Position numbers and translations under genes: made by a program. Shown here piece after piece: positions 1 to 4,933 of a stretch of DNA of 5,498 nt. The notes under the pieces are model-generated. The model saw only the letters and a program-made list of their open reading frames with translations, ran no database searches and had not been told where the DNA came from. Source of the stretch: Thiotrichaceae bacterium (GTDB lineage Bacteria > Pseudomonadota > Gammaproteobacteria > Thiotrichales > Thiotrichaceae); NCBI GenBank assembly GCA_024762625.1, contig JANTHA010000153.1, forward strand, positions 1-5,498, read 5' to 3'. Numbering within the stretch: the first letter of the stretch is position 1; each line of letters begins with the position of its first letter.

Positions 1-21
1 AAATTTTAGCTACTTAAGAAT

Positions 22-153
22 TAGCGCCCTGATACTCCTTCTCACCTAGTGGCCTTGTATACATCTGTGGCGGCAAACAAAACATAGATATTTAGCGGTA
101 TCTCCTCATATTTGTTTTCGTGTATACAAGGGAGAGGGAGTATCAGGGCGCTA
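22..153. mobile_element. Small inverted-repeat element, MITE-like
   Basis: About 132 bases bounded by a perfect 17-bp inverted repeat: TAGCGCCCTGATACTCC at 22-38 and its reverse complement at 137-153. Two further nested inverted matches lie inside: CTTGTATACA at 54-63 with TGTATACAAG at 121-130, and AAACAAA at 75-81 with TTTGTTT at 111-117. The whole unit could therefore fold into one long imperfect hairpin; the left arm carries about nine more bases than the right between the outer and middle repeats. The outermost TA on both sides would fit a TA target duplication, as made by IS630/Tc1-like transposases, but this is inferred from one copy. There is no coding capacity. The element abuts the broken end of the cbbO remnant and supplies that reading frame's stop codon. 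Confidence 0.65.
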
Positions 154-537
154 TGATTAAGTCCGTTCTAACCTTTTTTTCTACCTGATTTTCTGTCATA
201 GAAGATTGAGCAGCTTGAATAGAGAAAAAATCATACCCACAAAGAGTATTTTCATCGGGGAAAATGAAAAACAATTTCATGGCGGCGGAAACAAGTTCGG
301 GAATAATATCCTCGCCACATTCCTTTGCGACCACGGGAATTTCTTCCAGATAGGTCACCACCAGATCGCTACCGAAAACCAGATTACTCAAAGCCCTGGC
401 GCCATCCAAATAATATTCCAGACCGGCGGAAGACATAATGCGCGCCGCCTCATGAATGAGCCCTCCTGAATATCTTTCACTTCAGGCGCAGCTTTCTCCA
501 GAAAACCCGCATAGTCTTCTAACTTAATAGAGAGTAT
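143..537 (-). pseudogene. cbbO: cbbO remnant, N-terminal fragment of RuBisCO activase subunit
   Basis: CbbO is the von Willebrand A-domain partner of CbbQ in the motor complex that removes inhibitors from form I RuBisCO; full-length proteins are over 700 residues. Only the N-terminal end remains. Reading from 537 downwards gives SIKLEDYAGFLEKAAPEV and then DIQEG; at 461-462 one base of a GGG codon is missing and the match continues in another frame as LIHEAARIMSSAGLEYYLDG through to AAMKL near 272. After that the match to what I recall of CbbO becomes poor, although a later SSMTENQVE resembles the SSMTSGEV that normally follows AAMKL. The frame stops inside the repeat of the adjacent MITE-like element. 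The expected start position reads ATA CTC, with an in-frame TAA three codons before the CTC and no ATG, GTG or TTG between. The vWA domain is absent. It lies 59 bases after the cbbQ stop, its normal operon position. Confidence 0.85.
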
Positions 538-596
538 CGGTGATTAACGTGAATGATTGTTTTCTTGATTACTGGCTCGATTAACCAGAAGATGAA

Positions 597-1412
597 TTAA
601 CCAAAAAATGTTTGTACGGCGGCATTCAAGGTATCACGCATATCAGGGTCATCGGTTAATGGCGTTACCATGGTCATGCTACAAGCAACATCCGCATTTA
701 CTCCACTGCTGATAAGCTGAGCCGCATATACCAGTAGACGCGTAGAAATGCCTTCATCCAGGCCATGACCTTTCAGATTACGGGCGCGATGGGCAATTTG
801 CACCAGCTTGCTTGCCGTTTCTTTATCAATACCCGCTTCCTTTGAAACGATTGATACTTCCAGATCTTCCTCAGGATAATCAAAATCGAGGCCGCCAAAA
901 CGCTGCTTAGTCGATTGCTTAAGATCTTTCATCAAGCTTTGATAACCGGGATTGTAGGAAATAACCAGTTGAAAATCAGGGTGCGCCTCAACCAATTCGC
1001 CTTTTTTATCCAGTGGCAATGTGCGACGGTGATCCGTTAAAGGATGAATAACAACCGTTGTATCCTGACGCGCTTCCACCACTTCATCCAGATAACAGAT
1101 AGCGCCAATGCGCGCCGCCGTGGTCAATGGCCCATCCTGCCATTTGGTGCCGTCTTTATCCAGCAGGAATCGTCCAACCAGATCAGAAGCCGTCATGTCT
1201 TCATTACAGGCGACCGTTATCAACGGCTTTTGTAATTTCCACGCCATATATTCGACAAAACGGGATTTACCACAGCCTGTTGGCCCTTTTAGCATCATTG
1301 GCATTCTCACGCGATAAGCAGCGTCATAGAGGGATGTTTCGCTATTCACCTCTTCATAATAGGGCTCTTTGGTAATGACGTATTGCTGTGGATCTACGAT
1401 TAAATCGGACAT
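597..1412 (-). CDS. cbbQ: RuBisCO activase AAA+ ATPase CbbQ
   Basis: This cytoplasmic AAA+ ATPase (MoxR-like, CbbQ/NirQ/NorQ group) works as a hexamer with CbbO to remodel RuBisCO and release bound sugar-phosphate inhibitors. At 271 residues it matches the usual CbbQ length of about 265-270. Visible parts are Walker A GPTGCGKS at residues 43-50, EDMTASDLVGRFLL at 71-84, Walker B ICYLDE at 105-110 followed by VVEARQDTT, a sensor-1-like SYNPGY around 152-157, and KQRFGG with a candidate arginine finger at R171. The ATG start at 1412 gives the typical N-terminus; a weak GGA lies about ten bases upstream. I see no stop, frameshift or lost motif, in contrast with cbbS and cbbO on either side. NirQ/NorQ is an alternative within the family, but the cbb neighbours decide for CbbQ. 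Whether it is still transcribed is unknown, because the original cbbL promoter is separated from it by rearranged DNA. Confidence 0.93.
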   Translation of the reverse strand: MSDLIVDPQQYVITKEPYYEEVNSETSLYDAAYRVRMPMMLKGPTGCGKSRFVEYMAWKLQKPLITVACNEDMTASDLVGRFLLDKDGTKWQDGPLTTAARIGAICYLDEVVEARQDTTVVIHPLTDHRRTLPLDKKGELVEAHPDFQLVISYNPGYQSLMKDLKQSTKQRFGGLDFDYPEEDLEVSIVSKEAGIDKETASKLVQIAHRARNLKGHGLDEGISTRLLVYAAQLISSGVNADVACSMTMVTPLTDDPDMRDTLNAAVQTFFG

Positions 1413-1529
1413 AGTGTTATTCCATATTTTTCATAATGGTTGTAATTTAGATAGTCTTGATTAGCATCCGAAATGGCCCTTTATTGATTGTCCAGCCAGA
1501 CGCTTATCAAGAATATCAACCGCTAAAGC

Positions 1530-1841
1530 TTACTCTTCTCCAAACGTCTCGACATCTCCAGACCAGCCTGCAGCCTTGGCTCTTTTCATCGCTTCGCCAT
1601 GAATTCGACGATGTCGCTCAGCAAGCGTATCAGGTAAACGACTCACGAGACAACCGTATTTATCCCACTCATTATTGACTTTATGCAATAAGGCATCTAT
1701 ACCCGCCAGATTCCAACCTTCGCAGGTTTCTGTTTCGGGTATAAGCTCAAAGACTTGCGCATCGCGAATTAACTTACCAATGGTTGTCATACCTCCATTG
1801 ATATCATTATCAATTCCGACATAACGGTCTGGTTTGGCCAT
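1530..1841 (-). CDS. Conserved-looking hypothetical protein in the cbb operon
   Basis: A 103-residue soluble protein with no signal peptide or membrane segment. I do not recognise a named family. The sequence looks like a real gene: a clear AAAGGA ribosome binding site seven bases before the ATG, ordinary amino-acid composition, and compact motifs such as DRYVGIDNDINGGMT (residues 5-19), PETETCEGWN (35-44, with C40) and a second cysteine at C64 in KYGCLVS, followed by a basic helical stretch RHRRIHGEAMKRAKAAGW. It lies between the cbbS remnant and cbbQ, in the same direction, 117 bases ahead of cbbQ, so it was probably co-transcribed with the RuBisCO genes. I have a vague impression of similar ORFs near cbb genes in other lithoautotrophs, which I cannot check here. 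A role linked to RuBisCO assembly or activation is only guilt by association. Confidence 0.75.
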   Translation of the reverse strand: MAKPDRYVGIDNDINGGMTTIGKLIRDAQVFELIPETETCEGWNLAGIDALLHKVNNEWDKYGCLVSRLPDTLAERHRRIHGEAMKRAKAAGWSGDVETFGEE

Positions 1842-1907
1842 ACTGATCCTTTCTGGGTTTGTGAGGGATAAATCCCCGGTTATCTTTGCAGTAACAATAC
1901 AACAAGG

Positions 1908-1930
1908 ATAAGCAGGGTGTAAATGCTTAT
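1908..1930. other. Small stem-loop after the cbbS remnant
   Basis: ATAAGCA at 1908-1914 pairs with TGCTTAT at 1924-1930 across a 9-base loop. On the minus strand it falls 16 bases after the cbbS stop and before the 103-residue ORF. It could be a weak intercistronic RNA hairpin of the kind that sets cbbS/cbbQ message ratios, or part of a recurrent TGCTTATA motif. It has no T-run, so it does not look like a Rho-independent terminator. Confidence 0.3.
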
Positions 1931-1945
1931 AACTCTAACCGCAAA

Positions 1946-2170
1946 TCATATTGTTTTTCCGCGATGAATAAGCATCGCTGCACCAGCACACTGAGCAAAT
2001 TTATCAACACCCAGCAAACGAATATGGTTTTCTTGGTGAGCTGCTTTACAAGCTTCAATCTCTTTTAAAACATTATCCACGCTGGTTTCTCCAAACATGG
2101 GTAATTTCCACATAAACCAGTCATGACTATTCGCGTTCTCTGGCTCTGTATGTTCTATAACGGGATTCCA
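1946..2170 (-). pseudogene. cbbS: cbbS remnant, C-terminal part of RuBisCO small subunit
   Basis: The minus strand from 2170 to the TGA at 1946-1948 encodes 74 residues that match the C-terminal two thirds of the form I RuBisCO small subunit: [19 protein letters not shown], then [10 protein letters not shown], an EIEACKAAH helix, [14 protein letters not shown] and [12 protein letters not shown]. This part has no internal stop or frameshift. The small subunit caps the L8S8 holoenzyme and is essential for form I activity. About 40-45 N-terminal residues are missing: the frame reads a TAA at 2180-2182 just before the first conserved tryptophan, and no start codon or ribosome site precedes it. 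The normal length is about 110-120 residues. The upstream cbbL gene is absent too, so the break is a deletion or rearrangement rather than a point mutation. The fragment is too short for the automatic ORF threshold but unmistakable by motif. Confidence 0.93.
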
Positions 2171-2280
2171 GGAATTCTTTTACACCGGTTTACACCGGCA
2201 TCATATTGCTTGGCCCTAACTCCTTTCCTAATCAGGTTGTCGAGCCGGGGATTCTGTCCCAAAAGCAACATAAATAAAAC
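2171..2280. other. Unidentified rearrangement segment replacing cbbL and the cbbS 5' end
   Basis: About 110 bases lie where the cbbL end and cbbS start should be. None of the three minus-strand frames resembles the CbbL C-terminus or the CbbS N-terminus. One frame (2271 down to 2155) is open for 38 residues, including NLIRKGVRAKQYDAGVN, which faintly recalls a transposase C-terminal tail, but this is too short to name. The composition is more GC-rich around 2237-2260 than the AT-rich promoter next to it. I read it as foreign or rearranged DNA left at a deletion junction. Confidence 0.5.
2179..2198. repeat. 10-bp perfect tandem duplication at the cbbS break
   Basis: TTTACACCGG occurs twice without a gap (2179-2188 and 2189-2198), starting nine bases beyond the last recognisable cbbS codon. 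This could be a target duplication left by an excised element, or a slippage or repair scar. Confidence 0.8.
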
Positions 2281-2516
2281 TAAGCATTAATTGAATTTAA
2301 AATAACAAATGCTTATAGTTTTGGCGTTAATTATTAGAAAATACGAACTATTGTTCGTATTTTTCTGTTTTACCGAATAATGCTTTACTAACTATTATAA
2401 GCAAATGTCATTATCGACACCAGATTATATAAGTCTTCATTATGTTTTAACAGACAATATGAGCGATAAACCTGATGGCGAAAAATAGCATAAGTTTCTA
2501 ATTTAAAGGTTTCATA
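2281..2516. promoter_or_regulatory. Former cbbL/cbbR divergent promoter region
   Basis: This AT-rich, gene-free stretch lies between the cbbS-side rearrangement and cbbR, where LysR-type CbbR normally binds to control both divergent units. It holds an 11-bp inverted repeat (2338-2363), an inverted pair TAAGCATT (2281-2288) / AATGCTTA (2308-2315), and another TGCTTATA copy in inverse orientation (2396-2403). I could not pick a convincing -35/-10 pair. The cbbR ribosome site is AAAGG at 2505-2509, seven bases before its ATG. The minus-strand promoter may survive here although its first gene is gone. Confidence 0.5.
2338..2363. promoter_or_regulatory. 11-bp inverted repeat: operator or bidirectional terminator candidate
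   Basis: AAAATACGAAC at 2338-2348 and GTTCGTATTTT at 2353-2363 are perfect reverse complements separated by TATT. A T-rich run follows on the plus strand (2360-2370). Its place between divergent cbb promoters fits a CbbR or other LysR-type operator; the T-flanked hairpin also fits a weak terminator in either direction. The sequence alone does not separate these readings. Confidence 0.45.
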
Positions 2517-3428
2517 ATGCCCCATATTTCACTTCGACAAATTCGCATCTTCGATTCAGTCGCCCGGTATCAAAGCCATACGCGCGCCGCTGAGAAACTC
2601 TATATGACACAACCAGCCGTTTCCATGCAAATGAAGCAGCTAGAAGAAAACCTTGGCATTGAGCTTTTCGAAAGACAAGGAAGAAAATTAGCGCTTAGCA
2701 AGTCCGGCTTCCAACTCAGGGAATACAGCAATCAAATTATCAATGCCTATGAAAACATGATTGACTATGCAGAAAAAATAAAAGGCTGCCATACGGGTCA
2801 TTTAACAATTTCTGTCGCAACGACCGCCAACCACTTTTCAACCCGCATACTTTCTGCATTTTCTGAAAAATACCCGGACATTACCATCAGCCTTGATGTA
2901 ACCAATCGCCAGACAATTTTGCAGCAACTGGAAAATTACGAGCCTGATCTTGTTATTATGGGCGAACCCCCAAAAGGACATGGCTTGCTTTCTGAACGAT
3001 TTATGAAAAATCCATTGGTCATTATTGCGCCCCCGGGTCATCGCTTATTAAATGAAAAACAGAATTTAACTATCAGCGATCTCAAGAATGAAAAATTTGT
3101 GGTCAGAGAAAAAGGTTCAGGCACGCGTGAATGCATTGAACGCCATTTCAAGGACTCAGGCATTAATTTTTCCACAACACTAGAAATGACCAGCAATGAA
3201 GCGATCAAACATGCTGTTTCCGCTGGTTTTGGTCTTGGCATCGTATCGCTGCACACCATTGAGCTGGAACTTAAAAATCAACATCTTGCCGTCCTCAACA
3301 TAAAAGGATTTCCCTTATGCAGACATTGGCACCTGGTTACTCGCAAAGGCAAGGCAATGTCGCCTGTCACTGAAGCGTTCCGCTCCTTTTTACTGGAAAA
3401 CCCTGAACAACATGTCTATTACAAATAA
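2517..3428 (+). CDS. cbbR: LysR-type regulator of CO2 fixation genes, CbbR
   Basis: CbbR is the LysR-type DNA-binding regulator that activates RuBisCO/Calvin-cycle operons, usually transcribed divergently from them, in response to cell metabolites. The 303-residue protein has the expected winged helix-turn-helix at about residues 4-62 (SLRQIRIFDSVARYQSHTRA, then AAEKLYMTQPAVSMQMKQLE and LFERQGRK), a linker helix to about 90, and a periplasmic-binding-protein-like effector domain to the end, including ATTANHFSTRIL, PDLVIMGEPPKGHGL, VVREKGSGTRECIERHF and SAGFGLGIVSL. An AAAGG site seven bases before the ATG supports the start. It is full length with no disruption. It faces the broken cbb operon, which identifies it as CbbR rather than another LysR protein. 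With cbbL missing next door, its remaining targets may be the leftover operon, a second RuBisCO locus, or nothing. Confidence 0.85.
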   Translation: MPHISLRQIRIFDSVARYQSHTRAAEKLYMTQPAVSMQMKQLEENLGIELFERQGRKLALSKSGFQLREYSNQIINAYENMIDYAEKIKGCHTGHLTISVATTANHFSTRILSAFSEKYPDITISLDVTNRQTILQQLENYEPDLVIMGEPPKGHGLLSERFMKNPLVIIAPPGHRLLNEKQNLTISDLKNEKFVVREKGSGTRECIERHFKDSGINFSTTLEMTSNEAIKHAVSAGFGLGIVSLHTIELELKNQHLAVLNIKGFPLCRHWHLVTRKGKAMSPVTEAFRSFLLENPEQHVYYK

Positions 3429-3489
3429 CTCAATTTGTAGTTGCAGTAGCCCTTGAGTAATTCTGAGCCAATCATATTAAAGGTCACAA

Positions 3490-3618
3490 TCACAATATTG
3501 AAGGGGCGCAATCTTCAGAAAACAAATGCATATCGCAGTAATAATTACTTGATGACATATTGATGACATAGTCATAACCTGTAAAATCTACGCGAAGACC
3601 GGGATTTTTGGACTTCAT
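3490..3618 (-). CDS. Possible small ORF, 42 residues, doubtful
   Basis: An ATG at 3618-3616 on the minus strand opens a frame ending at TGA 3490-3492. The product starts MKSKNPGLRVDFTGYDYVI and ends in a segment with two cysteines, close to SNYYCDMHLFSEDC. The composition is protein-like, but no ribosome site is visible upstream and I know no family. It spans the 11-bp tandem repeat. It is most likely either a chance frame or a fragment of a lost gene. Confidence 0.15.
   Translation of the reverse strand: MKSKNPGLRVDFTGYDYVINMSSSNYYCDMHLFSEDCAPSIL
3549..3570. repeat. 11-bp perfect tandem repeat
   Basis: TTGATGACATA occurs twice without a gap, and the second copy runs into GTCAT, giving the small dyad ATGAC-ATA-GTCAT (3563-3575). 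It lies about 225 bases before the nhaR start. It could be a paired regulator site or a slippage duplication. Confidence 0.75.
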
Positions 3619-3795
3619 TGTCACGCATTTTTTTAATTGTGAAAAACCACAAGTTCAGCACGATAGGCTCAAAATAGTAACAAGATGTCTTTATATGACT
3701 TTCTCAAACCCTCCATCCCTAATTAAAGTCGGGAAAAACTGCTAATTTGCTAAACCCTGATACAATTCAATGACAGATTTTTCTAATGAGTCGTT

Positions 3796-4695
3796 ATGAT
3801 TAACTACAAGCATTTACGTTATTTCTGGATGGTGGCAAAAGAAGGAAGTATTGCCAAGGCCAGTAAATTATTATTTCTCACGCCACAGACTATCAGCGGA
3901 CAATTATCCCAACTGGAAGACCAGTTGGGCGCCCGTCTTTTTGAAAAATCAGGCCGCAACTTAAAACTCACTGAAACAGGGAAAATTGTTCAAAGTTATG
4001 CGAACGATATTTTCTCTTTGGGCAACGAGCTACAGGAAGCCATCCATAATAAACCGAGTAAAAGAATTCCCCACCTTAAAGCAGGCATAGCGAATTCGAT
4101 TCCAAAGTCAATTGCCTATCATTTGCTGGAGCCAGTTCTCCAGCTAGATGAACCCATGCGTATTATCTGCAGGGAAGACAACCTTTCTACACTATTAAGT
4201 GAACTGACGGAACATAAACTGGATATTGTAATATCCGACCGAGCCATGCCAGGCAAAACAGGCTCAAAAGGGTTTAACCATAATCTGGGAAAATGCGGCA
4301 TTACTTTTTTTGCCACCGAAGAATTGATCGTTGACATGCAAGGTGATTTTCCCGCATGTATGGATCAAATGCCCCTGCTGTCACCCGGAGAATCATCTTC
4401 CATAAAAAACAAGTTAATGCACTGGCTTCGATCCCAGAAAATATACCCCTATGTACTCGGAGAATTTGATGATGGCGCATTAATGAAGGCTTTTGGGCAA
4501 AGGGGAGCTGGCATTTTTATTGCGCCCTCTATCATAGCCAAAGAAGTGGAACATACATATCATGTAAAAGCGATCGGAGAAACGACAGAAATCATCGAAT
4601 CATTTTATGCAATTTCCATGGAGCGTAAAATTAAACATCCAGGCGTTAGCGTGATTCTTGAGACAGCCAGAGAGCAATTTTTTCTACTTGAATAA
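3796..4695 (+). CDS. nhaR: LysR-type transcriptional activator NhaR
   Basis: NhaR is a LysR-type cytoplasmic regulator that in Escherichia coli activates the sodium/proton antiporter gene nhaA in response to sodium, and also osmC and pga genes. This 299-residue protein matches the NhaR length of about 300. The helix-turn-helix (residues about 3-63) has NhaR hallmarks: INYKHLRYFWMVAKEGSI, LTPQTISGQLSQLEDQLG and LFEKSGRNLKLTETG. In the effector domain, HKLDIVISD, LGKCGITFF, FPACMDQMPLL, LGEFDDGALMKAFG and the end motif FYAISMERKIKHPGV agree with NhaR rather than other LysR groups. The ATG at 3796 gives the standard N-terminus, although the ribosome site upstream is weak (GAG near 3787). No nhaA or other transporter is adjacent in this window, so its target is not shown by context. 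It is unrelated in family group to the neighbouring CbbR apart from the shared LysR fold. Confidence 0.88.
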   Translation: MINYKHLRYFWMVAKEGSIAKASKLLFLTPQTISGQLSQLEDQLGARLFEKSGRNLKLTETGKIVQSYANDIFSLGNELQEAIHNKPSKRIPHLKAGIANSIPKSIAYHLLEPVLQLDEPMRIICREDNLSTLLSELTEHKLDIVISDRAMPGKTGSKGFNHNLGKCGITFFATEELIVDMQGDFPACMDQMPLLSPGESSSIKNKLMHWLRSQKIYPYVLGEFDDGALMKAFGQRGAGIFIAPSIIAKEVEHTYHVKAIGETTEIIESFYAISMERKIKHPGVSVILETAREQFFLLE

Positions 4696-4933
4696 GATTC
4701 GCAAACGCCAATGGATCTGCAAACGTCAATAAATACAGCGCAGCGGTGATAAAATATTGCCAGAATCACATCATTTTTTACTTTTGTTCTCTTGGCCGTC
4801 TTCCCTCCCTGGACATCACCCGCCAGTTATCAGAACTTCTTGATCTAAAAGAAACATCTGTTCGTTTCTATACTAAACTCAGTCTAAACAGTAAAATGAA
4901 AAGAGACTCCCTTCATCGCCCAAGGAATCGCTC
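4696..4933. other. 238-base spacer between nhaR and the hydrolase gene
   Basis: This spacer holds the imperfect direct repeat at 4701-4730 and a possible -10 box TATACT at 4869-4874 without a good -35. A 64-codon frame starts at GTG 4746 and ends at TAA 4938-4940, overlapping the next gene start by seven bases. Its product has no recognisable motif and no ribosome site, so I do not call it a gene. The region probably serves as the hydrolase gene's leader. Confidence 0.4.
4701..4730. repeat. Imperfect 12-bp direct repeat, 18-bp period
   Basis: GCAAACGCCAAT (4701-4712) and GCAAACGTCAAT (4719-4730) differ at one base and start 18 bases apart, directly after the nhaR stop. No dyad or T-run goes with them. 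The cause may be duplication; a regulator binding pair is also possible. Confidence 0.6.

Larger units (their letters stand above)
3429..3795. other. 367-base spacer between cbbR and nhaR
   Basis: There is no gene I can defend here. It contains an 11-bp tandem repeat (3549-3570), weak inverted repeats just after the cbbR stop without a T-run (ACAAAT 3421-3426 / ATTTGT 3433-3438), and a 42-residue minus-strand frame (3490-3618) of uncertain standing. The nhaR promoter must lie in the right half, but no clear -35/-10 pair stands out. The AT-rich text could be decayed sequence. Confidence 0.5.

Noticed and set aside
1..153. Hairpin as a CRISPR repeat or riboswitch
   Set aside because: There is only one copy, no repeat-spacer pattern, and no known aptamer core; a transposon-like end structure explains it better.
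206..469. Plus-strand open frame of 87 codons
   Set aside because: It lies antisense to the clear cbbO remnant and shows no family motif or ribosome site.
1044..1375. Three overlapping plus-strand frames (63, 69 and 82 codons)
   Set aside because: All are antisense shadows of the intact cbbQ gene.
1457..1678. Plus-strand frame of 73 codons
   Set aside because: It overlaps the 103-residue minus-strand ORF, which has the better ribosome site and composition.
2231..2260. Possible tRNA T-arm-like text (GGTTGTCGAGCCGGGGA)
   Set aside because: No acceptor, D or anticodon arm can be built around it.
2838..3259. Two minus-strand frames inside cbbR
   Set aside because: They are antisense to a well-supported LysR-type gene and have no motif of their own.
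3421..3458. Terminator after cbbR
   Set aside because: Two 6-bp inverted repeats are present, but neither is GC-rich or followed by a T-run.
4119..4337. Minus-strand frame of 72 codons inside nhaR
   Set aside because: It is a shadow of nhaR.
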